Shown: one piece after another, positions 35,687 through 43,912 of the stretch | How the letters are laid out: each line of letters starts with the position of its first letter | How positions within the stretch are numbered: position 1 is the stretch's first letter | Origin: Labilithrix sp. | GTDB lineage: Bacteria > Myxococcota_A > Polyangia > Polyangiales > Polyangiaceae | DNA: 64,000 nucleotides | Reading direction: 5' to 3' | Assembly (NCBI GenBank): GCA_019637155.1 | Contig: JAHBWE010000022.1 | Coordinates: 62,001 to 126,000 of the forward strand | The notes under the pieces: generated by a model | What the model saw: the letters and a program-made list of their open reading frames with translations, nothing else | Databases searched by the model: none | Told to the model about the DNA's origin: nothing | Translations under genes and position numbers: made by a program

Positions 35687-36208
35687 TCAGGCGAGCTGTT
35701 CGACGAGGACCTTGCCGCTCGTTCGGGCGGCGGCGAGGTCGTCCCAGCCGGTGCCCTGCACGATGCACCAGGCGATCGCGTTCTTCATGCGCTGGACGGC
35801 GTCGAGCGCGGAGCGGAGGTCCTGGAACGTCCACGACAGGAGGCCGGGCTCGACCTGCGACCAGCCGTAGACGAAGAGCGTGACCTCGCGGACGGCCGGG
35901 ACCGCCGAGGGCCGGCTCTCTTCCTTGCAGAGGAAGACGTCGGAATCCTCGAAACCGTCGTAAACCGTCTCGGGCTCGACATCGACGGCCTGGACGGCGC
36001 CAGCGACGGCGACGGCCTGGACGGCGTCCGTGTTGCCGTGCGGCGTCTCCGGCGCCTCTTCGGCGGCTTCGGCGGCGCGAACGACGGCGGGGCGAGAGAC
36101 GGGCGCGGCGGGGACGGGCATGGACGCAGCATCGCTCGACGCCGAAACGCCTTCGCGTCGGAGAACCGACGTCTTGGTGTCGCTGGTCGAGCGCCGGAAC
36201 AATCGCAT
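35687..36208 (-). CDS. Unknown protein with conserved-looking C-terminal domain
   Basis: 173 residues from the ATG at 36208. The N-terminal 90 residues are Ala/Glu/Val-rich and low complexity. The C-terminal half (VTLFVYGWSQVEPGLLSWTF, LDAVQRMKNAIAWCIVQG, GWDDLAAARTSG) looks folded, with many aromatic residues. It is not recognised. Codon use is like the neighbours. Convergent with the thiolase gene; divergent from the histidine kinase across 264 bp (36209-36472). That gap is AT-richer than average (around 36232-36265) and probably holds promoters, but no exact -35/-10 can be named. Confidence 0.6.
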   Translation of the reverse strand: MRLFRRSTSDTKTSVLRREGVSASSDAASMPVPAAPVSRPAVVRAAEAAEEAPETPHGNTDAVQAVAVAGAVQAVDVEPETVYDGFEDSDVFLCKEESRPSAVPAVREVTLFVYGWSQVEPGLLSWTFQDLRSALDAVQRMKNAIAWCIVQGTGWDDLAAARTSGKVLVEQLA

Positions 36209-36472
36209 CCGCTCCCTCTCTATTGCGCTGTCAATCCGTTCGCGACAAGCGTGAAAATACGAAAACGTACGGCGCGTTGCGTCGTGACGACGAAAGCGCT
36301 GCGTCCATCTGCCGCTCGATGCATTTCCCTGCGCTCCAACCCCGCGAACGTTGGAGCTCCAAGCATCCCCTGGGGCAGAAGGGTCCCACCCTGTGGACAG
36401 TCGCTCGAACGACGTGCGGCTCGCGCTACATTTGCCTACGAGCGGACTCAGGCGGGCGATGAAGCGCGGGCG

Positions 36473-39469
36473 ATGAAGAACGAGGGCGACAGCGGACGCG
36501 ACACGCGGCTCGACCCGCTGGATCTCGTGCCCGACCCGACCGTGCCGGGCGAGGTCCTCATGCCGCCGGACCCGACCGAGGTCGTCCCCCGCGACGCGCA
36601 CTTCGCGCCCGCCGCGCCCGACCCCACGCCGTCACGACCGCCCCAGCCTCCCCGACCGCGCCGCGCCGCGCCCCCGCCTCTGCCCTCGGCCCACCGCGCA
36701 TCACCGGGCCAAGGCGCACCGGGCCCGGGTCGCAGCGCACCGCCGGGATACAACGCGCTACCGGGACACGGCGCGCCAGCAGGACATGGCGGGCCGCCCC
36801 GCGGGGCGACGGGATACGGCGCGGCGGGCGCACCAGCAGGACAGCGTGAGCTGCCGCAGGGCGCGGTGGGATACGGCGCGTCAGCAGGACAGCGTGAGCC
36901 GCCGCAGGTGGCGGCGGGATACGGCGCGCCAGCAGGTGAGCGGCCAGGGGCGGCGGGATACGGCGCGCCAGCAGGACATGGCGGGCCGCCCCGCGGGGCG
37001 ACGGGATACGGCGCGGCGGGCGCACCAGCAGGTGAGCGGTCACACGGAGCGGCGGGATACGGCGCGTCAGCAGGACATGGCGGGCCGCCGCAGGGAGCGG
37101 CGGGATACGGCGCGCCAGCAGGACAGCATGAGCCGCCGCAGGGCGCGGCGGGATACGGCGCGTCAGCAGGACATGGCGGGCCGCTCGAAGGCGCGGCGGG
37201 ATACGGCGCGCCAGCAGGACATGGCGCGCCCCCGGGACACGGCGCGCTCCCGGGACACGGCGCGCCGCCCAGACCCGACGCACCGCCGGGATACGGCGCG
37301 CCTTCGGGACACGGCGCGCCACCAGGACACGCACCGCCGGGATACGGCGCGCTCCCGGGACACGGCGCGCCGCCCAGACCCGACGCACCGCCGGGATACG
37401 GCGCGCCACCGAGATACGGCGCGGCAGGACACGGCGGGCCGTCGGGATACAGCGAGCCGCACGGAGACGACGCACCGACGGGACACGGCGGGCTGCACGG
37501 AGACGACGCGCCTACGGGACATGGCGGACCACCCGGGCACGGCGTGCCGCTGGGATATGGCGAGCCGCACGGAGACGACGCACCGACGGGACACGGCGGG
37601 CTGCTGCACGGAGACGATGCGCCTACGGGACACGGCGGGCCTCCTGGACATGGTGCGTTGCACGAGTACGTCGTATCGCATGGATACGGCGATTCGCTCG
37701 AATACAGTATAACTCCCGGATTCGCGGCGGCAGGTGGACGGGCTCCGTCCGATGCGCCGCCCTCGTACGAGGCGCCGCCGCCGCTTGGGGCGCCGTTGCT
37801 GCGGCCGCGGTTGCCTACGCAGCCGTTGATGGGGAGCGGGGCCGGTGACGTCGTGTTCCTTCCGACCGAGGCGCCGACGGATGCGCCCTCGCCGGCCGAG
37901 CTCGGGATGCTCCGCGCCTCGGACATGCCGCCCGCCGACGCCGTGCGCGCGCGTGCGCCGCGGCTCACGTCGGGGTGGCCGTTCCTTCCGCTCGCGCCCG
38001 TGCTCGTCGTCATCATCGGGCTCGCGGTCGCGTTCGCGATCGGGCTCGTCGGCCTCGACCAGCTCGCGCGCGCGGGGGAGGAGCACGCCGGCGCGCGCGC
38101 GGAGCTCCTCGCCGTCACCGTCGCGGCGCGGCTCGGAGGGATCCCGCCGTCGCGGCGGCTCGACGCGACCCAGTTCGCGCAGCGCCGCGGGCACGCCGAG
38201 ATGGTCGTCGTCTCGCCGAGCGGCGACGTGCTCTACGACGCCACGGTGGGGGCGCCCGACGGCAACGCGCTCCGCCACATGCTCGCGCACAAAAAGGGCG
38301 CGTTCGTGATGCAGCGCATGGGCCGCGCGCGCTACTTCGTGCAGCCCGTCGATCCGAGCCAGTTCCTGATCGTCCTCGTGCCCGAGCCGCCGGCCGAAGG
38401 CGGGAGCGCGCTCCTCAGCGCCCTCGTCGCGCTCACGGTGCTCCTCCTCGGCTCCGCCGCCGGCGTCGCGTACGCCGTGTCGCGCGACATCACGCGCGAC
38501 GTCGACTTCGTGACCGATCGCGTCCGCACGATGGCGCAGATCCGCACCGAGCCCACCGGCGAGCTCATCCCCGCGCGCGCGCTCGACGAGATCGGCATCC
38601 TCACCGCCACGTTCAACAAGCTCGTCGCGCGCTTCGGTCGCGCGTCGGCGGCGTACCGCGGGGACCTCGCGCGCGCGTCGGTCGCCGATCGCGAGCGCGC
38701 CGCGTTCCTCGCCGCGGTGAGCCACGAGCTCAGGTCGCCGCTCAACGCGATCCTCGGCTTCGCCGACATCCTGATGGAAGAGGTCGACGGTCCGCTCTCG
38801 CCGTCGGCGAAGGAAGAGGTGGAGCAGATCCGCGGGTCGGGGCAGCACCTCCTCGGCCTCATCAACGACATCCTCGAGTTCTCCGCGCTCGAGGCGGGGC
38901 AGCTCCGCCTCGCGCGGAGCCGCGTCGACGTGTTCGCCCTCGCCAACGAGGTCGTCAAGGAGGCGCGCGGCCTCGTCGGCAACCGGCCCCTCGTCGTCCG
39001 CGTCCTCGGCGAGTCGCTCGTCGCGCGCGTCGACGGCCGCCGCGTCCGCCAGATCGTCGGCAACCTCGTGAACAACGCGATCAAGTTCACCCAGCAGGGT
39101 GAGGTCGTCGTGAGCGTCCGGCGCGTCGGCGCGCAGGCGGTGCTGAGCGTCACCGACACCGGCCCCGGCATCTCGGAGGCCGATCGCGCGCTCATCTTCG
39201 AGGAGTTCCAGCAGGCGAAGACCGAGCGCACGCGGCGCCGCGGCACCGGCCTCGGCCTCGCCATCACGCGCCGCCTCGTCACGCTCCACCACGGCACGAT
39301 CACCGTGCAGAGCGAGCTCGGGCGCGGCTCCACCTTCGAGGTGAGCCTCCCGATCGGCAACATCGACGCCCCGCCCTCGCGGAAGCTCAACGGACCCGGC
39401 CTCTCGTCGCTTCCTCCGCAGGGCCCCTCGATCCCGCCGTCGATGCCGCCGTGGGGAGGCGGGCCATGA
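36473..39469 (+). CDS. Sensor histidine kinase with giant Gly/Tyr/Pro/His repeat N-terminus
   Basis: 998 residues from the ATG at 36473. Residues about 75-415 are GYGAPAGHGGPP-type repeats. TM1 around 502-530 (FLPLAPVLVVIIGLAVAFAI), extracytoplasmic sensor of about 110 residues, TM2 around 645-668 (LLSALVALTVLLLGSAAGVA). Then a HAMP-like linker, HisKA (VSHELRSPLNAILGFADIL, His near 752), N box NLVNNAIKF, G1 DTGPGISE and G2 GTGLGLAITRR. All kinase boxes are intact. The ATGA overlap with the next kinase couples them. No response regulator adjacent. Confidence 0.9.
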   Translation: MKNEGDSGRDTRLDPLDLVPDPTVPGEVLMPPDPTEVVPRDAHFAPAAPDPTPSRPPQPPRPRRAAPPPLPSAHRASPGQGAPGPGRSAPPGYNALPGHGAPAGHGGPPRGATGYGAAGAPAGQRELPQGAVGYGASAGQREPPQVAAGYGAPAGERPGAAGYGAPAGHGGPPRGATGYGAAGAPAGERSHGAAGYGASAGHGGPPQGAAGYGAPAGQHEPPQGAAGYGASAGHGGPLEGAAGYGAPAGHGAPPGHGALPGHGAPPRPDAPPGYGAPSGHGAPPGHAPPGYGALPGHGAPPRPDAPPGYGAPPRYGAAGHGGPSGYSEPHGDDAPTGHGGLHGDDAPTGHGGPPGHGVPLGYGEPHGDDAPTGHGGLLHGDDAPTGHGGPPGHGALHEYVVSHGYGDSLEYSITPGFAAAGGRAPSDAPPSYEAPPPLGAPLLRPRLPTQPLMGSGAGDVVFLPTEAPTDAPSPAELGMLRASDMPPADAVRARAPRLTSGWPFLPLAPVLVVIIGLAVAFAIGLVGLDQLARAGEEHAGARAELLAVTVAARLGGIPPSRRLDATQFAQRRGHAEMVVVSPSGDVLYDATVGAPDGNALRHMLAHKKGAFVMQRMGRARYFVQPVDPSQFLIVLVPEPPAEGGSALLSALVALTVLLLGSAAGVAYAVSRDITRDVDFVTDRVRTMAQIRTEPTGELIPARALDEIGILTATFNKLVARFGRASAAYRGDLARASVADRERAAFLAAVSHELRSPLNAILGFADILMEEVDGPLSPSAKEEVEQIRGSGQHLLGLINDILEFSALEAGQLRLARSRVDVFALANEVVKEARGLVGNRPLVVRVLGESLVARVDGRRVRQIVGNLVNNAIKFTQQGEVVVSVRRVGAQAVLSVTDTGPGISEADRALIFEEFQQAKTERTRRRGTGLGLAITRRLVTLHHGTITVQSELGRGSTFEVSLPIGNIDAPPSRKLNGPGLSSLPPQGPSIPPSMPPWGGGP
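36700..37725 (+). repeat. Degenerate coding repeat array (GYGAPAGHG-type)
   Basis: About 1 kb of imperfect units built on GGATACGGCGCG(C/T)CAGCA and GGACACGGCGCGCC, giving GYGAPAG, GHGAPPG, RPDAPPGYG and HGDDAPTGHG modules. Codons CCA, GCA, GGA and GAC/CAT are common here, whereas neighbouring genes nearly always use G/C-ending codons. As a result several other frames are also free of stops across the array. Confidence 0.9.
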
Positions 39470-41400
39470 TCTCCGCGCGCCTCCTCCTCCGCCTGGTCGC
39501 GATCGAGATCGCGACCCACGTCGTCGCGTTCCTCCTCTCCGCCGTCTTCGCGCCGCGCGTGCTCCTCCTCGAGGACCGGTCGTCGAGCGCGTCGCTGCTC
39601 GTCATCCTCGCGATGGGCTTCGTCTGCGCCGCGCTCTCGGCGGGGCTCGCCGTCGTCGCGCATTTCCGCATCCGCCCGCTCCTCAAGGCGCTCGACGCAG
39701 GGCGCGCCCCGACCGACGCGCGCCACGTCCTCGCGCTCTACGGGACCCCCGCGCTCCTCGCGATCGCGAACGTCGGGTTCGCCTTCGTCGTCTCGCTCTT
39801 CCCGCTCCTCCAGCCGCTGCGCCCGCACGCGCTCGACATGGTCACGCAGCTCGGCATCAACGTGCTCGTCCTCACGCTCGCGAGCACGACCACGCTCCCC
39901 GCCTACGTCCTCATGCGCGCGCAGGTGGCGCGCACGCTGGAGCTCGTCTCGCCGAAGCTCGCGGAGGAGGGGCTGCGCCAGGTCGGGCGCGGCGTCCTCG
40001 GCCGCGTGCGGAAGCGCTACGTCGCCGCCGTCACGCTCCCGGTCGCCTTCGTCGCGCTCGGCGCGTCGCTCCTCGCCGATTCGCACGCGCGCGCCTCCGA
40101 CAAGGCCGCGCGGGCGGTGGACGCGGTCGACCTCGCCCACGCCGCGTTCGAGGACCTCGACAACGCCACGCCGGAGGAGCTCTCCGCGCGCAACGCGGCG
40201 ATCGAGGCGGCCGCGTCGCTCGGCTTCCACGTCGAGCCGATGGCGAGCAACGACGGGCTCGGCAACGAGCCGATCCGCGAGGGCGACGAGGTCTCGACCC
40301 AGCTCACGATCCGGCTCGAGGGACAGCGTGGGGCGCGCGTGCGCTTCGGGACCGCGCGCGTCTCACCGGCGTTCTTCGCCTACGCGATCCTCGCGCTCGC
40401 CGCGGTCGGGCTCGCCGGCTTGCTCGGCACGCGCGTGGCCGCGTTCTTCGACGCCGACCTCGCGCTCGCGACGCGCGAGATCCGTCGCGCCGGCGTCGCC
40501 GAGGTCATGCGCGGCACGATCATGCTCCACGAGGCGCGCTTCTCGAACGTCGACGGGCTCCTCCGCGCGATCGACGCGCTCGGCGGCATCTTCCGCCAGT
40601 TCGCGTCCGCGCAGCGCCGCGCGATCGACGCGCGCGAGGCGACCGAGCGCATGCGCGGGCTCCTCCTCGCGTCGATGAGCCACGACCTCAAGGCGCCGCT
40701 CAACGCCGTGCTCGGCTTCACCGAGCTCGTGCGCCGCAACCCGATGACGAAGGAGCAGCTCGAGAGCCTCGCGATCATCGAGCAGCGCGGGCGCGAGCTC
40801 CTCGTCCTCATCGACACGATCCTCGACAGCGCGCGCGTCGAGGCGGGCGAGCTCGAGGTCTCGCCGTCGCCGTCGGCGGTGAGCGACGTCGTCATGTCCG
40901 CCGTCCTCGAGGCGCGCGATCTCACCGTCGGCACGGAGGTGAAGATCATGGGCGAGATCCAGCCGGGCATCCCGATGCTGACGATCGACAGCACGCGCAT
41001 CGCGCAGGCGCTCACCGCGGTCGTGATGACCGCCGCGCGCTTCAGCGACAAGGGCATCGTCCCGGTGCGCGCGACGCTCCCCGCCGACGCCGGCGAGCGC
41101 CTCCGGATCGAGGTCGAGACGAGCGGCGAGGGCCTCCCCGTCGCCGAGCGCGAGAAGATCTTCGACGCCTTCAAGAGCGCCGAGAGTGCGCGGAGGCAGG
41201 GAGGTCTCGGTCTCGGTCTCCAGCTCGCGCGCTCCATCGTCGAGATCCACATGGGCACGATCGAGGTCGACAACACCGACCACGGCGGAATGATTTTCCG
41301 CATTTGGCTGCCTGTGAACAACGACGTCGGTGTGATCCGCGCGCGCGCCAGCCAGCCCACCATGGCGAGCGATCCCCTCGTGCCGGCGACGGCACGCTGA
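39466..41400 (+). CDS. Histidine kinase-like membrane protein with eroded ATP-binding domain
   Basis: 644 residues; ATG overlaps the upstream kinase stop. N-terminal membrane helices (LVAIEIATHVVAFLLSAVFA, LVILAMGFVCAALSAGLAVV, LLAIANVGFAFVVSLFPLL and more), a 110-residue extracytoplasmic loop, TM around 300-325, then HisKA with His406 (SMSHDLKAPLNAVLGFTEL). In the HATPase domain the usual NLxxNAxKF is AVVMTAARFSD (no Asn), and G1 DxGxG is TSGEGLPVAE (no Asp). G2 GGLGLGLQLAR is kept. It may not bind ATP normally and could act as a partner of the kinase encoded upstream. Confidence 0.85.
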   Translation: MISARLLLRLVAIEIATHVVAFLLSAVFAPRVLLLEDRSSSASLLVILAMGFVCAALSAGLAVVAHFRIRPLLKALDAGRAPTDARHVLALYGTPALLAIANVGFAFVVSLFPLLQPLRPHALDMVTQLGINVLVLTLASTTTLPAYVLMRAQVARTLELVSPKLAEEGLRQVGRGVLGRVRKRYVAAVTLPVAFVALGASLLADSHARASDKAARAVDAVDLAHAAFEDLDNATPEELSARNAAIEAAASLGFHVEPMASNDGLGNEPIREGDEVSTQLTIRLEGQRGARVRFGTARVSPAFFAYAILALAAVGLAGLLGTRVAAFFDADLALATREIRRAGVAEVMRGTIMLHEARFSNVDGLLRAIDALGGIFRQFASAQRRAIDAREATERMRGLLLASMSHDLKAPLNAVLGFTELVRRNPMTKEQLESLAIIEQRGRELLVLIDTILDSARVEAGELEVSPSPSAVSDVVMSAVLEARDLTVGTEVKIMGEIQPGIPMLTIDSTRIAQALTAVVMTAARFSDKGIVPVRATLPADAGERLRIEVETSGEGLPVAEREKIFDAFKSAESARRQGGLGLGLQLARSIVEIHMGTIEVDNTDHGGMIFRIWLPVNNDVGVIRARASQPTMASDPLVPATAR

Positions 41401-41502
41401 TTGCTCGAGATCATTTGTGCGCCGGGCGCGTAGAAATCTCTGCACGCTTGGGGTGGAATGATCATGGTGGGTCGGCCGTCGAAGGACGGTCGAGTTGAAG
41501 CT

Positions 41503-41509
41503 GGAGGAA
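41503..41509 (+). promoter_or_regulatory. Shine-Dalgarno of the 41514 gene
   Basis: GGAGGAA lies 5 bases before the ATG, one of the strongest ribosome sites in this window, where most genes rely on overlap or weak sites. Just upstream GGCCGTC-GAAG-GACGGTC (near 41473-41490) can form a small hairpin. Confidence 0.75.
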
Positions 41510-41513
41510 GGCG

Positions 41514-41903
41514 ATGGGCGGTAAGGCGAAGATCGAGAACCTGACGAACACCTGGTACGGCTTCGCCGTCTTCTCCGCGATCGTCACGCTGCTCCAGCGT
41601 GGCATCGGCGTCTTCACGCTGGTCTGGGGCGCGCTCGGGCTCGTCGTCAGCTGGATCTTCGTCTACCTCTGGGGTCGCGCGCTCGTCCGCAAGTCGTCGA
41701 CCGCGCGCTTCATCCTCATCGCCGTCTCGGCGCTCTCCACCCTCGGCGGCGCCTACAGCGCGGCGCAGGCCTCGTGGGCCTTCGTCCACGCCTGGGAGCT
41801 CAGCCTGATCATCACCGCGGCCTACAGCGCGGTCAGCGCATGGATCATGGCGAAGTCCTTCCGCACCCTCACCGATTCCTCGGTCAAGGCGTATTTCGCC
41901 TGA
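41514..41903 (+). CDS. Small four-TM membrane protein
   Basis: 129 residues. Hydrophobic segments: YGFAVFSAIVTLLQRGIGVF, TLVWGALGLVVSWIFVYLW, FILIAVSALSTLGGAYSAA and LSLIITAAYSAVSAWIMA. The short Lys-bearing start MGGKAKIENLTNTWYG suggests a cytosolic N-terminus. Strong ribosome site, so probably well expressed. No family recognised. Downstream of the two histidine kinases but with its own leader (113 bp). Confidence 0.75.
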   Translation: MGGKAKIENLTNTWYGFAVFSAIVTLLQRGIGVFTLVWGALGLVVSWIFVYLWGRALVRKSSTARFILIAVSALSTLGGAYSAAQASWAFVHAWELSLIITAAYSAVSAWIMAKSFRTLTDSSVKAYFA

Positions 41904-41918
41904 CCTGACCTGACGGCC

Positions 41919-42866
41919 TCAGCGTCTCCCGCGCGCGACTCCCTTCGTGGAGGCCGCGCGCGTTGTTTTTGTCAGGTGGATGATCGCGTCGCGGACGAAG
42001 CGGCACGTGTCGTCGGCGTCGAGGGCGGTTGGCCATAGGAGGTCCATGCTGCCCGGTGGGATGTGGAACGGCACGGGGGCGGTCTGGAGCTTCGGGTGGA
42101 GGCGGACGATCGCGCGCGCGACGGTCGCCGGCACCGTCGCGACGAGCGCGCTCCCTTCGACGATCGCGCCGATGTTGTGGAAGGCCGCGACGGAGCAGCG
42201 CACGCGACGCTGCCGCCCAAGGTAGTCCTCGACCAGGCCGCGGAGGTCGCCGTTGTACGAGACGATGACGTGCTCGTGCGCGAAGTACGCGCGCTCCGAC
42301 GGGCGCTTCCCGAGCTTGACGTGGCGCGGATCGAAGAGGCAGACGAACCCGCCCGTGAAGAGCGGGTGCCGGCGGATCGCGCGCGGCAGCTCGTCCGCGA
42401 CCGTGACCGCCATGTCGATGCGGCGCAGCGCGAGCGCGTCGCCGACGGTGCGGAACTGCACCGGCAGCACCACGACGCGCATCCGTGGCGCCTCGCGCGC
42501 GAGGAGGCGGAGCAGCGGCGGCAAGAGCCACTGCTCCGCCGAGTCCGCGAGGCCGAGGCGGATCGTGCGCTCGCTCGTCCGCGGGTCGAAGCGCGGCGGC
42601 GCGAGCGACGCCGCGATCACCGCGTCGAGGTGCGGCCGCACGTCGGCGACGAGCTGCGCGCCGCGCTCGGTGAGGACGACGCCGCGCCCGTGCCGCGCGA
42701 CGAGCGGCGCGCCGATCGCGACGGTGAGGCGGCGGAGCGCCGCGCTGATGGCGGGCTGGGTGAGGTAGAGCCGCGCCGCCGCGAGCGTGACCGAGCCGGT
42801 GTCGGCGACCGCGACGAGGACGCGGAGCAGGTTCAGGTCGAGGTCGCGTCCATAAGCCACGTTCAT
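41919..42866 (-). CDS. LysR-family transcriptional regulator
   Basis: 315 residues. N-terminal winged HTH: LNLLRVLVAVADTGSVTLAAARLYLTQPAISAALRRL, then the LTERGAQL wing. The effector domain (residues 95-300) has RTIRLGLADSAEQWLLPPLLR and the NodD/NagR-like layout. Binds an unknown small molecule and regulates target genes as a tetramer. Divergent from the aldo-keto reductase gene with 58 bp between the ATGs, the classic LysR target arrangement. An imperfect dyad overlaps its start codon. Confidence 0.9.
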   Translation of the reverse strand: MNVAYGRDLDLNLLRVLVAVADTGSVTLAAARLYLTQPAISAALRRLTVAIGAPLVARHGRGVVLTERGAQLVADVRPHLDAVIAASLAPPRFDPRTSERTIRLGLADSAEQWLLPPLLRLLAREAPRMRVVVLPVQFRTVGDALALRRIDMAVTVADELPRAIRRHPLFTGGFVCLFDPRHVKLGKRPSERAYFAHEHVIVSYNGDLRGLVEDYLGRQRRVRCSVAAFHNIGAIVEGSALVATVPATVARAIVRLHPKLQTAPVPFHIPPGSMDLLWPTALDADDTCRFVRDAIIHLTKTTRAASTKGVARGRR

Positions 42867-42888
42867 GAATCGTATGTATCCTATTCAC
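42865..42888. promoter_or_regulatory. Imperfect dyad, probable LysR-type operator
   Basis: ATGAAT, 12-base AT-rich spacer, ATTCAC. One mismatch between half-sites. It covers the lysR start codon and lies 36 bp before the aldo-keto reductase ATG, so it could serve autorepression and control of the divergent gene. The local AT-rich DNA (TATGTATCCTATTCACTAAT) is striking in this genome and likely includes a -10 element. Confidence 0.45.
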
Positions 42889-42924
42889 TAATCTTCATCG
42901 ACGGCGCGCCGTAGGGTGAACGCC

Positions 42925-43896
42925 ATGAAGACGACCAAGCTCGGAGAGACGGGTCCGCAGGTATCGGCGATCGCGCTCGGCTGCATGGGCATGTCGGGCA
43001 TGTACGGCGCGTCGAGCGACGACGAGAGCATCGCGACGATCCACGAGGCGATCGATCGCGGCGTCACGCTGCTCGACACCGGCGACTTCTACGGCATGGG
43101 CCACAACGAGATGCTGCTCGGCCGCGCGCTCGCGGGCGGGCGGCGCGACAAGGTGCAGCTGTCGGTGAAGTTCGGCGCCCTGCGCGCGCCCGACGGCGCG
43201 TTCGTCGGCTTCGACGCGCGGCCCGCCGCGATCAAGAGCTTCGTCGCGTACAGCCTGACGCGCCTCGGGGTCGACGTCATCGACGTGTACCGTCCCGCCC
43301 GCCTCGATCCCGCGGTGCCGATCGAGGAGACGATCGGCGCGATCGCGGACCTGATCAAGGCCGGTTGGGTGAAGCACATCGGCCTCTCGGAGGTAGGGGC
43401 GGAGACGATCCGCCGCGCGCACGCGGTGCACCCCATCGTCGACCTCCAGATCGAGTACGCGATCGCGACGCGCGGCCCGGAGGAGAAGATCTTCCCCGTC
43501 CTCCATGAGCTCGGGATCGGCGCGACGCTCTACGGCGTGCTCTCGCGCGGCCTCCTCAGCGGGAGCAAGCCGGCGGGGAAGGCGGACTTCCGCGCGCACC
43601 TCCCGCGGTTCGCGACGAGCGCGAACGAGGAGCCGGTCGCGAAGCTCCGCGCGTTCGCGGAGAAGATCGGCCGCACGCCGGCGCAGGTCTGCGTCGCGTG
43701 GGCGCTCGCGAAGGAGCCGCGGTTCGTGCCGGTGATCGGCGCCCGCACCCGCGCGCAGCTCGACGTGCTCGACGTCGCCGACCGGCCGCTCGGCGCCGGC
43801 GAGCTGGCCGAGCTCGAGCGCATCTTTCCGCCCGGCGCGATCCAGGGTCCGCGCTACCAGGAGGCGCAGATGAAGATGCTCGACAGCGAGCGGTGA
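42925..43896 (+). CDS. Aldo/keto reductase
   Basis: 323 residues from the ATG at 42925 (an in-frame GTG at 42916 adds 3). TIM-barrel with LGCMGMSGMYG, LLDTGDFYGMGHNEMLLGRAL (Asp and Tyr of the tetrad) and SVKFGAL (Lys). The fourth residue, His in YQHRVDP, is replaced: VYRPARLDPAVPIEETIG. The NADPH site GLSEVGAETIRRA and QIEYAIATRG are conserved. Reduces unknown carbonyls. Control by the divergent LysR is likely. The missing His could lower redox activity or shift substrate. Confidence 0.87.
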   Translation: MKTTKLGETGPQVSAIALGCMGMSGMYGASSDDESIATIHEAIDRGVTLLDTGDFYGMGHNEMLLGRALAGGRRDKVQLSVKFGALRAPDGAFVGFDARPAAIKSFVAYSLTRLGVDVIDVYRPARLDPAVPIEETIGAIADLIKAGWVKHIGLSEVGAETIRRAHAVHPIVDLQIEYAIATRGPEEKIFPVLHELGIGATLYGVLSRGLLSGSKPAGKADFRAHLPRFATSANEEPVAKLRAFAEKIGRTPAQVCVAWALAKEPRFVPVIGARTRAQLDVLDVADRPLGAGELAELERIFPPGAIQGPRYQEAQMKMLDSER

Positions 43897-43912
43897 CAGC
43901 GAGCGGCGAGCG

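Noticed and set aside
36700..37725. CRISPR-like array
   Set aside because: Units are imperfect, unspaced, in frame and coding. There are no unique spacers of constant length and no cas genes.
36448..38118. Reverse-strand Pro/Cys/Gly-rich frame across the GYGAPAGHG array (CPGGAPYPA-type repeats)
   Set aside because: It looks collagen- or keratin-like only because the DNA repeat has no stops in several frames. The forward frame continues into a complete histidine kinase.
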